DNA of 64,000 nucleotides from Albidovulum sp. (GTDB taxonomy: Bacteria > Pseudomonadota > Alphaproteobacteria > Rhodobacterales > Rhodobacteraceae). Both the position numbers and the translations under genes were made by a program. The stretch lies in assembly GCA_020637635.1 (NCBI GenBank), contig JACKKB010000007.1, forward strand, positions 62,001-126,000. Direction: 5' to 3'. Below, in pieces: positions 41,132-50,346 of the stretch; positions within the stretch are counted from its first letter, which is position 1; each line of letters starts with the position of its first letter. The notes below the pieces were generated by a model. It was not told the DNA's origin. It saw only the letters and a list, made by a program, of their open reading frames with translations, and made no database searches.

Positions 41132-42112
41132 TCAAGGTTTGAAGTTCTTGAAGATCTGCAGCATATCGTAGACGGACGGGCCCACAAGGATAATCAGGAG
41201 CGGCGGCACGGTGAACATCATCGTGCCGAGCGTCATCTTCGTCGGCAGCTTGTTGGCGGCCTCTTCGGCCCGCATCACCCGCTTGTCGCGCATTTCCGAC
41301 GCGTAGACCCTGAGTGCCTCGGCGATCGAGGTGCCGAAGCTCTGCGACTGGATCATGACCGTCACGAAGGAGGCAACGTCGGGCACGCCCGAACGCTCCG
41401 AAAAGCCCCGGAGCACCGTCGCCTTGTCCTTGCCGGCCTTGACCTCCTGGGCCACGATCTCGAACTCCTCGGCAAGCGCCGGATAGCCCGAGCTCAGTTC
41501 CTTGGAGACGCGGATGATGCCCTGGTCGAGCGACTGACCGGCCTCGACGCAGACGAGCAGCATGTCGAGCGCGTCGGGAAAGCCGTTCTGGATCTCGCCC
41601 TGGCGCGACTGGATGCGCCGCTCGACCCAGTATTTCGGCAGGTAGTATCCCGCCGCGCCCGGCACCACGACCGAGAGCACCAGCATCGTCGAGGAGATCT
41701 CGCCCGTCGCCGAGGCGATGATCGCGTAGATCACGCCGAAGAGAAGGAAGAGCACGCCGAGAATGAACTGGATGGCGTGGAACGTGCGCACCGCGTTGCG
41801 GCCGCGATAGCCCGCGCGGGTCATCTTCAGCCGCGAGGAACTCAGCTCCTCCTCGGTCTTGGGTTCGAGGAAGGTCGCGTATTTGGCAAGCTTGTCGCCG
41901 CCGCTCTTCTGGCGCAGCGTCTTGCGCTTGTCGTCGTCGCGCCCGGAGACGGGCTTCGGCGCGGCCTTCAGCTTGGCATAGGGATCGGCGCGCTTCTTCA
42001 GCATCGCCGGAAGCGTTGCGGCGATCATCACGAGCCCGAGCGCCGCTATCGCGGCGAGCGGCCCGAGAGGCCCGAAGGTCGCGATCAGAAAATCGTTGAG
42101 ATTGCTGAGCAT
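41132..42112 (-). CDS. tadC: Tad pilus inner-membrane platform protein TadC
   Basis: The 326-residue product has the type II secretion F (GspF-like) domain with several C-terminal membrane helices (IQFILGVLFLLFGVIYAI; the final TVPPLLIILVGPSVYDML). It forms the inner-membrane platform with TadB and works with the CpaF ATPase to polymerise Flp. It follows tadB by 9 bases. Confidence 0.85.
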   Translation of the reverse strand: MLSNLNDFLIATFGPLGPLAAIAALGLVMIAATLPAMLKKRADPYAKLKAAPKPVSGRDDDKRKTLRQKSGGDKLAKYATFLEPKTEEELSSSRLKMTRAGYRGRNAVRTFHAIQFILGVLFLLFGVIYAIIASATGEISSTMLVLSVVVPGAAGYYLPKYWVERRIQSRQGEIQNGFPDALDMLLVCVEAGQSLDQGIIRVSKELSSGYPALAEEFEIVAQEVKAGKDKATVLRGFSERSGVPDVASFVTVMIQSQSFGTSIAEALRVYASEMRDKRVMRAEEAANKLPTKMTLGTMMFTVPPLLIILVGPSVYDMLQIFKNFKP

Positions 42113-42121
42113 GGGACCCCC

Positions 42122-43090
42122 TCAGACCTTGATGTTGACCATGATCTTCATGAAGACCACGTTGATCGCGAGGAAGGTGAAGACGATGAGCGCCGCCGGG
42201 ATGAAGGCCGGCGTGTCCTTCACGGTGTCGAAATAGTCCGGCTTCAGGATCTGGATCACCGCAAGAACCACCAGCGGGAAGGACGACAGGAACATGCCCG
42301 ACCACTTGGCCTCGGCCGTGATCGCGCGGACCCGGCGGAAGAGCCGGAACCGTGCCCGGATCACCTTGGCAAGCCCGTCGAGGATCTCGGCCAGGTTGCC
42401 GCCCGACTGCTGCTGGATCGTCACCGCGACGGCAAGGAAGCGCAAATCCTGCATGTCCATGCGCTCGGCGAGGTCCTTCAGCGATTCCGAGACATCGCGG
42501 CCATAGGCGCTTTCGTCCGCGATCATGCCGAACTCGGTGCCGAGAGGATCGGGCACCTCCTTGGCGACGATCTGGATCGCGGCCGCGAACGGGTGGCCGA
42601 CGCGCAGCGACCGCACCATCAGTTCGACGGCGTCGGGCAGCTGCTCCTCGACCATGTCCATGCGCTTCTTGGCCTTGCGGTGGATCCAGAAATAGACCGC
42701 GCCGATGCCCATCACGAGCGCCACGGCGATCTGGACCGGCAGCGAGGCCGTCGTGCCGATCTTCAGGCCGAGGAAGGCCACGACCGACAGCAGCCCCATG
42801 ATGCCGATGAGCGCCCTGGGCGAGAATGCGATGTTGGCCTTCTGCGCCTTCGCCGACAGGATCGAATAGAGCGGAATGCCGCGGGCGCGCAGGTGCTGGC
42901 TCGCCTCCTTGCGCAGCTGTTCGAGAACCTGCTCGCGCTGGCCGCCCTTCTCGAGAAGGTCGAGCCGGCGGTTGACCTTGGAGTTGAGCGAGATCGACTT
43001 GCCGAAGACGGCGAGGTAGATCCCCTCGACAAGCAGGAGAACGGCGATGAAGATCAGGCCGTAGATGAGGGGCGCGGGAGAGATGATCAT
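42122..43090 (-). CDS. tadB: Tad pilus inner-membrane platform protein TadB
   Basis: The 322-residue product has an N-terminal membrane helix (LIYGLIFIAVLLLVEGIYLAV) and a GspF-type domain with MVRSLRVGHPFAAAIQIVAKE. It pairs with TadC. The gene follows cpaF by 5 bases within the operon and has the normal length. Confidence 0.85.
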   Translation of the reverse strand: MIISPAPLIYGLIFIAVLLLVEGIYLAVFGKSISLNSKVNRRLDLLEKGGQREQVLEQLRKEASQHLRARGIPLYSILSAKAQKANIAFSPRALIGIMGLLSVVAFLGLKIGTTASLPVQIAVALVMGIGAVYFWIHRKAKKRMDMVEEQLPDAVELMVRSLRVGHPFAAAIQIVAKEVPDPLGTEFGMIADESAYGRDVSESLKDLAERMDMQDLRFLAVAVTIQQQSGGNLAEILDGLAKVIRARFRLFRRVRAITAEAKWSGMFLSSFPLVVLAVIQILKPDYFDTVKDTPAFIPAALIVFTFLAINVVFMKIMVNIKV

Positions 43091-43095
43091 GGCGC

Positions 43096-44535
43096 CTACT
43101 CCGCCGCCACCGGCTCGTAGATCGAGGCCGGCAGGTCATAGCCCCAGGCGCGGAACCGGTCTGCATAGGCAGAGCGCACGCCGGTCGCGGTGAAGCGGCC
43201 GATGATCTTGCCGTCCGGCCCGAGCCCGAGGCGTTCGTAGCGGAAGATCTCCTGCATCGAGATCACGTCGCCTTCCATCCCGGTCAGTTCGGTGATCGAG
43301 ACCATCCGGCGCGAACCGTCCTGAAGGCGCGACGCCTGCACTATGAGGTTCACGGCCGAGGCGATCTGGCTGCGGACCGCCTTGAGCGGCATCTCGATGC
43401 CCGCCATCGCCACCATGTTTTCCAGGCGGCTGATGCCGTCGCGGGCATTGTTGGCGTGGATCGTGGTCATCGACCCGTCGTGGCCGGTGTTCATCGCCTG
43501 CAGCATGTCGATGACTTCCTCGCCGCGGGTTTCGCCGACGATGATGCGGTCCGGGCGCATCCGCAGCGCGTTTCTAAGACAGTCGCGCTGGCTGACCGCA
43601 CCCTTGCCCTCGACGTTGGCCGGGCGGCTTTCCATCCGGCCGACATGGACCTGCTGCAGCTGGAGTTCGGCCGTATCCTCGATCGTCAGGATGCGTTCGG
43701 AATTGTCGATGAAGGACGACAGCGCGTTGAGCGTGGTCGTCTTGCCCGAACCCGTGCCGCCCGAGACGATGACGTTGAGCCGGGTCGAGACCGCGGCCTG
43801 CAGATAGGCGGCCATTTCCTCGGTGAAGGCGCCGAAGCGGACCAGATCGTCGACGCCGAGCTTTTCCTTCTTGAACTTCCGGATCGAGACCAGCGAACCG
43901 TCGACGGCGATCGGTGGCACCATGGCGTTGAAACGCGACCCGTCGGCGAGACGGGCGTCGACATAGGGGTTCGATTCATCGACCCGCCGGCCAACGGCCG
44001 AAACGATCTTGTCGATGATCCTGAGCAGATGACGTTCGTCCTTGAAGGTCGTGTCGGTCAGTTCGAGCTTGCCTGCACGCTCGACGAAGACCTGCTGCGG
44101 GCCGTTCACGAGAATGTCGTTGACGGTGTCGTCCTGCAGCAGCGGCTCCAGCGGGCCGAGGCCCATGACCTCGTGATAGAGTTCCTGAAAGAGGCCCGAG
44201 CGTTCCTCCTTGTTCAGAACCACGCTCATCTCGTCGAGCGCCTCGGTCGAGATCGCGACGATCTCCTGGCGAAGCTCGGATTCGGAGGCATGCTCGAGCG
44301 CGGAAAGGTTCAGGTTGTCGAGGAGCCGCTTGTGCAGCTCGACCTTCAACTCGCCCATCCGCTCCTTGCGCTTCTTTTCCTTGTCGGCGGCGGCGCTGTT
44401 GGCCGGCACGGCCGACATCGCCTTGCGCTGGACCGCTGCGGGCCGCGCGGTCTCGACCGCGGGCCTGGCGGGCCCCGGCGCCGGGGTTGCAGCCGCGGAC
44501 TGCGGCGCGTTGGGCTTCTTGTAACGAGAAAACAT
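43096..44535 (-). CDS. cpaF: Tad pilus assembly ATPase TadA/CpaF
   Basis: The 479-residue ATPase has a low-complexity Ala/Pro-rich N terminus (residues 9-60), then the type II/IV secretion ATPase domain with Walker A GGTGSGKT (259-266), an Asp box and RPDRIIVGETRGEE (Walker B region). It powers Flp pilus extension, and perhaps retraction. It lies between cpaE and tadB. Confidence 0.9.
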   Translation of the reverse strand: MFSRYKKPNAPQSAAATPAPGPARPAVETARPAAVQRKAMSAVPANSAAADKEKKRKERMGELKVELHKRLLDNLNLSALEHASESELRQEIVAISTEALDEMSVVLNKEERSGLFQELYHEVMGLGPLEPLLQDDTVNDILVNGPQQVFVERAGKLELTDTTFKDERHLLRIIDKIVSAVGRRVDESNPYVDARLADGSRFNAMVPPIAVDGSLVSIRKFKKEKLGVDDLVRFGAFTEEMAAYLQAAVSTRLNVIVSGGTGSGKTTTLNALSSFIDNSERILTIEDTAELQLQQVHVGRMESRPANVEGKGAVSQRDCLRNALRMRPDRIIVGETRGEEVIDMLQAMNTGHDGSMTTIHANNARDGISRLENMVAMAGIEMPLKAVRSQIASAVNLIVQASRLQDGSRRMVSITELTGMEGDVISMQEIFRYERLGLGPDGKIIGRFTATGVRSAYADRFRAWGYDLPASIYEPVAAE

Positions 44536-44553
44536 GGACTATCCCCCGGGGTA

Positions 44554-45792
44554 TCAGGCCGTAGCCGCCTCGCTGGCCACGTTCAGGTCGTAGATCGACT
44601 TGGCCAGCTTCTGGATCTCGCGCCGCAGCGGGTTCTTCGCGGCGGTCTCGGCGAGCGGGAGCCCGTGATCGTTCGACTGGGTGACCTGCTTGGTGCCGTC
44701 GGGCAGATGCAGTTCGATGGCGATGTCGAGGCTCTCGGCGAGCCGCTTGGCGCGGCCCTTGCCCGAGAGATCGGTGAATTTCGGGGCGCGATTCAGCACG
44801 TAGCGGAGCTTTTCGTAGGGCAGCTCCTCGGACTTCAGCGCGCGGATCATCCTGAGCGTGTTCTGTGCCGAGCGCATGTCGAGCTCGATCGTGGCGAAGT
44901 AGACATGCGCCTGATGCAGCACCGCCTCGGTCCACTGCACGACGGTCGAGGGCATGTCGACGACGACGAAGTCGAAGTTCGCCCGCGCCACATCGAGCAC
45001 CTTGGAAATATCCTCCGAGCCAACGATGTCGAGCGGCAGCATCTCGGACGGGGCCGTCAGAACATGCAGCTTGTCGCTGAAGTTCAGCGTCGCCTGCAGG
45101 AAGCTTTCGTTGTCCATCGCGCCGGTGTCCGAGAGCATCTCGTAGACGGCTTCGCGGCGTGGCAGGTCGAGATAGGTCGAGACCGAGCCATACTGGAAAT
45201 CGAGATCGATGAGGCAGACCCGCGGCGGGTTGTCCTTCTGCACCGTCGCCAGTTCCCAGGCGAGGTTGACCGCGAGCGTCGTGGCGCCGGTGCCGCCGGC
45301 GATTCCGTGCACGGCCAGAACGACGCCGTCGCGGTCCCCCTTGGGCTTGAAGCTGGTGGGCGCCGCCGCTTCGAGGACCGCAGGCGCCTGCGCGAGCCGT
45401 TCGACCGCCTCGTGCAGCGCGTTTTCGGGAAGCGGGTAGGGGACGAAATCGTCGGCACCGAGCTTCAGCAGCTGGTGCAGCGCGATCGGGCTGACCTCTT
45501 CGGCGATGAGGATCACCTTGATGCCCTTGTCCTTGGCCGTCGAGATGATGCCAGAGATCCGGGCAAGATCGCCCTCGTCCTCGCTGTCGACCGCGATGGC
45601 CACGAACTCCAGCGCATCGGCATCGGGTTGGTTCAGAAACACGATCGCGTCGTTGAACGTCAGATCTCCCCAGCTTTCGCCGAGCTCGGTTTCCATGTCC
45701 TCGATCAGGAGATCGAAGTTGCTCACATCGCGCGAAATCGTGCACGCGGTGATCGGCGCCGGTTCCGGCTGCAAGGCTACGACACTGCTCAT
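44554..45792 (-). CDS. cpaE: Pilus localisation protein CpaE/TadZ
   Basis: The 412-residue product has an N-terminal atypical receiver-like domain (about 20-130) and a C-terminal MinD/ParA-like ATPase domain beginning VLAVHGIAGGTGATTLAVNLA. CpaE/TadZ places the Tad machine at the cell pole. The ATG at 45792 follows AGGAAGGA; a GTG two codons earlier is also possible. Confidence 0.85.
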   Translation of the reverse strand: MSSVVALQPEPAPITACTISRDVSNFDLLIEDMETELGESWGDLTFNDAIVFLNQPDADALEFVAIAVDSEDEGDLARISGIISTAKDKGIKVILIAEEVSPIALHQLLKLGADDFVPYPLPENALHEAVERLAQAPAVLEAAAPTSFKPKGDRDGVVLAVHGIAGGTGATTLAVNLAWELATVQKDNPPRVCLIDLDFQYGSVSTYLDLPRREAVYEMLSDTGAMDNESFLQATLNFSDKLHVLTAPSEMLPLDIVGSEDISKVLDVARANFDFVVVDMPSTVVQWTEAVLHQAHVYFATIELDMRSAQNTLRMIRALKSEELPYEKLRYVLNRAPKFTDLSGKGRAKRLAESLDIAIELHLPDGTKQVTQSNDHGLPLAETAAKNPLRREIQKLAKSIYDLNVASEAATA

Positions 45793-45980
45793 TCCCACAC
45801 GTCCTTCCTGATGGGCCTCGATCGCATTGTCCGGTCCCAGAACCGGTCAGGGATCCATGGCCCGGCGCGACTCGGAAATCGCGCCGATGGTTCCTGAGAT
45901 CGAAACTCCCCGAAAATCTGGGCAAGATTGCGGCCAAATCATCGTATTTGTTGGAAGTTCGGGGACGATCCAAAGGCGAA

Positions 45981-46006
45981 GGCGGTCTTTGTTGCCAAAG
46001 ACCGCC
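45981..46006 (-). terminator. Perfect hairpin between ompA-like gene and cpaE
   Basis: GGCGGTCTTTG-TTGC-CAAAGACCGCC is an 11-base perfect stem, downstream of the OmpA-like gene and about 190 bases upstream of cpaE. It lacks a T-run, so it may be a weak terminator or a processing or stability element within the tad transcript. Confidence 0.55.
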
Positions 46007-46033
46007 TCCAGACCGCGCAATCGTTACTTAGGG

Positions 46034-46726
46034 TTAACCCCCCGAGCCGCCGCCGCTGTCGCCACCGGAGCCGCCCCCGGTGCCACCGGCCCCCGCCTGC
46101 GGATGCGGCGGAACCCCGCTTGCCACGTATTCGCGCCAGATCACCTGAGCGTATTTCCCGTTCAGATAGGCCGGGTTCTTGTCGACGAAGCCGGACACCT
46201 CGGTCACCGTGCGGCGATTGCGACGCTCGGGCGTCTGCACGAAGACGAGCGGCTGCGTCTCGCCGAACGAGGCGACCGCCTCCAGCCGGCTGCGGCTGAT
46301 GCCCTGGCTGGTCATGAAGGCGACGACCGCCTGGGCGCGGCGCAGGCCGAGCCGCTTGTTGTAGGCGTTCGAGCCGACGAGGTCGGTATGGCCGTAGACG
46401 CGGAAGCGGATCTCGGGGAACTGCTTGATCCAGTCGGCCTGCCGGCGCAGCGTGTCCTGCGCCTCGCCGTCGAGAACCGCGCTGTTGAAGGCGAAGTTCA
46501 CGGTGTTCGGCACATCGGCGGCGAATTTCCGCGTCATGTCGATGATCATCGCCTGCTGGTTCGTCTGAACCAGGGTGTTGTGCATCGTCGAGTTGCCGAA
46601 ATCGCCGGTTTCGATCTCCGATCCCGCCTCGGTGTAGAGACGGCGGAAGGCGTTGCTTTCCGGCGAGCAGCCGGCAACGGCGGCGATCCCTGCGGAAAGA
46701 AGGAGGAAGCGAAGGGTGTTCTGCAT
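46034..46726 (-). CDS. OmpA-family lipoprotein of the tad locus
   Basis: The 230-residue product has a lipobox (AAVAGC) after a short signal. Its OmpA-like peptidoglycan-binding domain lies at about 75-180 (FAFNSAVLDGEAQDTLRRQ; GHTDLVGSNAYNKRLGLRRA). It ends in a glycine/serine-rich tail. In Rhodobacterales tad loci an OmpA protein often takes the place of CpaD/RcpB beside the secretin, anchoring it to the cell wall; that assignment is inference. Confidence 0.8.
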   Translation of the reverse strand: MQNTLRFLLLSAGIAAVAGCSPESNAFRRLYTEAGSEIETGDFGNSTMHNTLVQTNQQAMIIDMTRKFAADVPNTVNFAFNSAVLDGEAQDTLRRQADWIKQFPEIRFRVYGHTDLVGSNAYNKRLGLRRAQAVVAFMTSQGISRSRLEAVASFGETQPLVFVQTPERRNRRTVTEVSGFVDKNPAYLNGKYAQVIWREYVASGVPPHPQAGAGGTGGGSGGDSGGGSGG

Positions 46727-46730
46727 CGTC

Positions 46731-48158
46731 TTACTCCATCACATAGCCGTAGGAGCCGCTGAAGTCCTGCCGCGCGACCTCGCCGGCGGCGCCCTTGGAC
46801 TTGTTCTGGGCGGCGGTCTTGCCAAAGAGGAAGAGCTCGGCCTCCGAGGGCGGCTTCACCCGGTCGGTCGGCAGCGCGAGCGCCTCGCCACGGGTCGGCG
46901 TGACCAGGTGCGGCGTGACGATCACCACGAGCTCGGACTGGCTGCGCTGGTAGTTGGTCGACCGGAAGAGCGCGCCCAGCACCGGAATGTCGCCGAGCCA
47001 GGGAACCTGCCCGTTCAGGTCGCGGAAGTCGTCCTGCAGGAGGCCGGCGATGGCAAAGCTCTCGCCGTCGCGCATCTCGATCGTCGTTTGGGCCTCGCGG
47101 CGCTTGAAGGCGTTCACCTCGAAGCCGTTCGTCGTCACCGAATTGGTCGAATCGATGCCCGACACGGCGGCGTTGATCACGAGGTTGATGATGTCGCTGT
47201 CGACGACGGTGGGCGTGAACGCCAGCTCGACACCGAACTGCTTGTATTCGATCGAGACGCCGTCGCGGCTCGAGACCGGGATCGGATACTCGCCGCCGGC
47301 AAGGAACTTGGCCTCCTGACCGGAAAGGGCAACAAGGTTCGGCTCGGCGAGCGTCCGCACCAGGCCGCGGTTCTCCATTGCCTCGAGAAGCACGTTGAAC
47401 TGGAATGCGCCGGCCCCGAAGCCGAGCAGCGCCTGGCCGTTGTTCTCGCTGTTGAGCTTGACACTCGGGTTGATCGGCGCGAGGCCGGTCACCGGATCCG
47501 GCGTACCCGTCGTCAGGCCGCCGGCGCCGAGGCCGAAGCCGCCGGTGAGGTTCGACGTGCTGAAGCTGGCGGCGACACCGGCCTCGAGCTGTTTGGCTAC
47601 CGAGCGCTGGACCTCGGCGAAGCGCACCTTCAGCATCACCTGCTGGACGCCGCCGACGTTCATCAGGTTCGACACCCGCCCCGGCGCATAGCGTTCGGCA
47701 AGGTCGAGCGCGCGGTCGAGCTTGGCGGTCGAGGAAACGGTGCCCGAAAGCACGATGCCGTCGTTCGCCGTGCGCACCTCGATGTTCTCGCCCGGAAGGA
47801 TCTGGCCCAGACGTTCCTTGAACTCGGCCACGTCGAGCGAAACCTGCACGTCGACATTGGTGATCAGTTGCCCATCCGGGGCCAGGAGCGTCAGCGTCGT
47901 GCGGCCCGGCGCCTTGCCGAGCACGTAGATCGACCGGTCCGAAAGCGTCGAGATATCGGCGATGCCCGGATTGGCGATCGACAGTTCCGCAAACGGTGTG
48001 TCGGATTCCACGATGACGGCACGGTTCATCGAGACGTTCAGAGTGCTCGCAGAGGTGCCGTTCACGATCTTGAGGGTTTCCGCCTGGGCGAAAACCGTGG
48101 GCATCATGATGAGCGAAACGCCCAGCATGCCTGCCGCAAGGGTAGACTTCATGCTCAT
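46731..48158 (-). CDS. cpaC: Tad pilus outer-membrane secretin CpaC/RcpA
   Basis: The 475-residue product has a signal peptide (MSMKSTLAAGMLGVSLIMM...QAE), an N-terminal pilus/BON region (about 30-190) and the secretin domain with VPWLGDIPVLGALFRS and the final VVIVTPHLVTP. It forms the outer-membrane pore for the Flp pilus. The ATG at 48158 follows GAGAGGCAGG; the upstream extension lacks a signal peptide. Confidence 0.87.
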   Translation of the reverse strand: MSMKSTLAAGMLGVSLIMMPTVFAQAETLKIVNGTSASTLNVSMNRAVIVESDTPFAELSIANPGIADISTLSDRSIYVLGKAPGRTTLTLLAPDGQLITNVDVQVSLDVAEFKERLGQILPGENIEVRTANDGIVLSGTVSSTAKLDRALDLAERYAPGRVSNLMNVGGVQQVMLKVRFAEVQRSVAKQLEAGVAASFSTSNLTGGFGLGAGGLTTGTPDPVTGLAPINPSVKLNSENNGQALLGFGAGAFQFNVLLEAMENRGLVRTLAEPNLVALSGQEAKFLAGGEYPIPVSSRDGVSIEYKQFGVELAFTPTVVDSDIINLVINAAVSGIDSTNSVTTNGFEVNAFKRREAQTTIEMRDGESFAIAGLLQDDFRDLNGQVPWLGDIPVLGALFRSTNYQRSQSELVVIVTPHLVTPTRGEALALPTDRVKPPSEAELFLFGKTAAQNKSKGAAGEVARQDFSGSYGYVME

Positions 48159-48313
48159 GTGACCTGCCTCTCCGATCACGATTGGTTTGTGGGTCTTTGT
48201 CGCCCGTATTGCCCGGAGAATGCGGCAGCGAGCGATTTTTTGCAAGAATCAAACATTTGCAGAGATGCCCTTATGTGTGACGCGCGCAACACAGGGCACT
48301 TCTTGCGGAATGC

Positions 48314-48346
48314 AAAACGGCCGGCCACCATATCGGGTAGCCGGCC
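48314..48346 (-). terminator. Rho-independent terminator after cpaB
   Basis: Read on the minus strand, GGCCGGC...GCCGGCC arms with a loop of about 14 bases are followed by GTTTTGC. It lies between cpaB and cpaC, so cpaC probably has its own promoter. Confidence 0.65.
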
Positions 48347-48445
48347 TTTCATGGCACTGATCCGGGATTGGGTGTCCGCGTTCGGCCCCGTCCGGCCCCG
48401 TCCGGCCACGTCCGGACCGGTTTCCTGACCCGGTCGCTGCCCAGC

Positions 48446-48509
48446 TTGTTTCATGGCCCCATTTGTTTCAGGGTCCCGTTTGTTTCAGGGCCCCGTTTGT
48501 TTCAGGGCC
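48446..48509. repeat. 17-base tandem repeat, 3.8 copies
   Basis: Copies at 48446-48462, 48463-48479, 48480-48496 and a partial 48497-48509 follow the unit TTGTTTCAGGGCCCCGT. They are directly adjacent without spacers, beginning 14 bases past the cpaB stop on the minus strand. The preceding 48381-48420 carries a separate 10-base repeat. Confidence 0.85.
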
Positions 48510-48523
48510 GGTCCCTGGCGCGT

Positions 48524-49393
48524 TCAGTCGGTGCAGGGGATCGGTGCATCGATGATCTCGCCGCCCTTGTTGGTGCGGATCGAGCAGACACGGGCCTGCG
48601 GCGCCTGCACCGGGGCCTCGTTCACGATGCCGAGCAGTTTCGACCGGTCGATCTCGATCGCACCGACCTGCTGGGTGTCGTTCGCGCCGACAAGCGCCAG
48701 CGTCAGGCGGCCGGTCTGCTGCGCAAGTGCCAGCGAGGCGACCTGTTCGGGTTTGGCCTCGATGGTCACGGTGCGCGCGACCATCGTCTCCTCGCTGCGA
48801 TCGGCATCGGCGCTCTGGTCGATGGCGATGAGCTTGACGGCGGTGTCGATGAGCTTGGTCGCGTCCTGATCACCGATCCGCCCCGACCAGTAGACATCGA
48901 CCTTGTCGCCCGGGCGCAGGAACCCCGAAACGCCGCTCGACGTGTCGACGTTGATCGTGAAGGCGCGCATGCCGGGGGAGAGCCGCGCGGTGATGCCGGC
49001 ATCGACGCCGGGTTCGGTCACGCGCGAGGCGAGGATGGGTTCGAAGGGCAGGAAGCTGCGCATCGCGGCGCGCGGCCGTGTCTCGCCCTCCCAGAAGACC
49101 GGCACCTTGGCGGCGTCGCCGCCCTGCGGCGCAACGATCGTATTGAAGGCGCCTTCGGGCACCTTGCCTTCTTCCCATTTCACGACCTCGAGGTCGTCGC
49201 GGGTGAAGCGGTCGCCATAAAGCAGTTCCTTCTTGGCGACGACAACATCGACAAGCCGCGTGGCCTGCGCCTGTTCCATCGCCAGCTGGTCGCGCTCGGC
49301 ACGGGTCTTCTCGATGAAGCCCTGCGCCATGTAGACCGCGAATCCTGCCAGGCCGATCCCCAGCACCAACACCAAACCGAATACCAACCGCAT
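48524..49393 (-). CDS. cpaB: Tad pilus assembly protein CpaB/RcpC
   Basis: The 289-residue product has an N-terminal membrane anchor (MRLVFGLVLVLGIGLAGFAVYM), a SAF domain starting about VVVAKKELLYGDRFTRDDLE, and the RcpC domain with SPGMRAFTINVDTSSGVSGFLRPGD, a predicted beta-clip region. It helps gate or modify the pilus channel. It follows the three flp genes, and the ATG at 49393 gives the proper anchor. Confidence 0.85.
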   Translation of the reverse strand: MRLVFGLVLVLGIGLAGFAVYMAQGFIEKTRAERDQLAMEQAQATRLVDVVVAKKELLYGDRFTRDDLEVVKWEEGKVPEGAFNTIVAPQGGDAAKVPVFWEGETRPRAAMRSFLPFEPILASRVTEPGVDAGITARLSPGMRAFTINVDTSSGVSGFLRPGDKVDVYWSGRIGDQDATKLIDTAVKLIAIDQSADADRSEETMVARTVTIEAKPEQVASLALAQQTGRLTLALVGANDTQQVGAIEIDRSKLLGIVNEAPVQAPQARVCSIRTNKGGEIIDAPIPCTD

Positions 49394-49564
49394 GGATTGT
49401 CCTTTCGTCCGCTCGAACGGGGGCCATGGGCCCGCGCCTCTCACGCTTTCTTTGCGAGAATTTTATGCGTGAATGCGGCAACATCGTGGTCAAAGCGAGC
49501 CGCAGCAATGATTTCTTTTCCAAAGCGGAAACACTTGCGCGGATTCATGCGCACTGGAAATGGA

Positions 49565-49588
49565 AATGGCGCCGACCGCGGCGCCATT
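49565..49588 (-). terminator. Hairpin downstream of the third flp gene
   Basis: AATGGCGCC-GACCGC-GGCGCCATT is a perfect 9-base stem; on the minus strand ATTTCCATTTCC follows. A second perfect 10-base hairpin (49597-49623) overlaps the flp stop codon. Together they may limit read-through into cpaB and stabilise the pilin mRNA. Confidence 0.55.
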
Positions 49589-49618
49589 CTCGCTATCGTG
49601 ATCGCGCGCCGGCCGCGA

Positions 49619-49801
49619 TCACGGAACCGAAACGCTCGACAGATAGTTCTGAACGTTCTGGCCGACCGAGGACATGTTGCCCTTGATCCCCGCCATCGCG
49701 ATCCCGACCAGCGCCACGACCGCAGCGGTGAGCACCACCCAGTCGACCGTCACCGCACCATCTTCTTCCGACGCGAAGTTCTTCAAGCTGAACATGCGCA
49801 T
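49619..49801 (-). CDS. flp: Flp-family type IVb pilin (third copy)
   Basis: The 60-residue product has a short leader ending in DG, then AVTVDWVVLTAAVVALVGIAM as the hydrophobic pilin helix, and a small C-terminal part. Cleavage by the prepilin peptidase is expected between Gly and Ala. The mature residues 5-6 are Asp-Trp instead of the classic Glu-Tyr. The ATG at 49801 has a TGGAG site; the long upstream open frame is not coding. Confidence 0.85.
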   Translation of the reverse strand: MRMFSLKNFASEEDGAVTVDWVVLTAAVVALVGIAMAGIKGNMSSVGQNVQNYLSSVSVP

Positions 49802-49952
49802 AATGCACTCCATTGCCAAACTCGTTCCGACCCGGGTCGGGCCCTTTGCTTCTCCAGGGATAGGGAACCGCTTGCTCGTGGCAGCAATGAGGCGCGCGCG
49901 GGACTTTTTCACGCATTCGTGTGAAGATCTGCCGGGGCGGGGCTTACAGCGC

Positions 49953-49977
49953 AAAGGCCGCCCCCGGGGGTGCGGCC
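49953..49977 (-). terminator. Terminator-like hairpin after the second flp gene
   Basis: GGCCGC and GCGGCC arms flank a C/G-rich loop, and on the minus strand TTTGC follows. It lies 38 bases beyond the second flp stop. A partial terminator between pilin copies is likely. Confidence 0.5.
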
Positions 49978-50014
49978 CGCGCCGGGCGCCGCGAGCGGCG
50001 CGGGTGCCACTGGA

Positions 50015-50197
50015 TCAGGGCACCGAGATCGACGACATGTAGCTGCCGATCTTGCCCGAGATCCGGTTCGTCCCCCCCTTGATCAGCGTCAGGGTGGCAA
50101 CGCCGAGACCGACGACCGCGGCGGTCAGAACGACCCAGTCGACGGTGACCGCGCCATCTTCGTTTGCGGCAAAGCGGTTGATCTTGAAAAATCGCAT
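50015..50197 (-). CDS. flp: Flp-family type IVb pilin (second copy)
   Basis: The 60-residue product (MRFFKINRFAANEDG then AVTVDWVVLTAAVVGLGVAT) has the same layout as its neighbours: leader, Gly-Ala cleavage site, Asp5-Trp6 and a single helix. It is closest to the first copy (same LTAAVVGLGVA helix and GTN...SG tail). Confidence 0.87.
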   Translation of the reverse strand: MRFFKINRFAANEDGAVTVDWVVLTAAVVGLGVATLTLIKGGTNRISGKIGSYMSSISVP

Positions 50198-50279
50198 TCT
50201 CTTACTCCGATGTTACACCTGAACCGGCCCTTCGGCCGTCGGAAACTCACCAAGCGGCGGCGCGTCTTGGTACAGAAAT

Positions 50280-50303
50280 GGGGCCACCCGAAGGAGTGGC
50301 CCC
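50280..50303 (-). terminator. Hairpin after the first flp gene
   Basis: GGGGCCAC / GTGGCCCC arms (8-base perfect stem, 8-base loop) lie about 45 bases beyond the first flp stop and are followed on the minus strand by ATTTCTG. It resembles an mRNA-stabilising or partial terminator element downstream of an abundant pilin mRNA. Confidence 0.5.
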
Positions 50304-50346
50304 CGCGCCACATTCGTGACGAAATGCCTTGCGCCTGTTGCGGTGC

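Larger units (their letters stand above)
48159..48523. other. Intergenic region with terminator and tandem repeats
   Basis: These 365 bases between cpaB and cpaC hold no gene. They contain a minus-strand terminator (48314-48346), four 10-base TCCGGCCCCG-type repeats (48381-48420) and 3.8 copies of a 17-base repeat (48446-48509). The AT-richer part at 48160-48260 probably carries the promoter of cpaC, but no confident -35/-10 pair was found. Confidence 0.6.

Noticed and set aside
41093..43120. A 675-codon open frame antisense to tadB, tadC and cpaF
   Set aside because: GC-rich codon use opens long antisense frames; the opposite strand encodes well-recognised pilus proteins with correct starts.
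48446..48509. Repeat array considered as a CRISPR
   Set aside because: The units touch each other without spacers and there are no cas genes; it is a simple tandem repeat.
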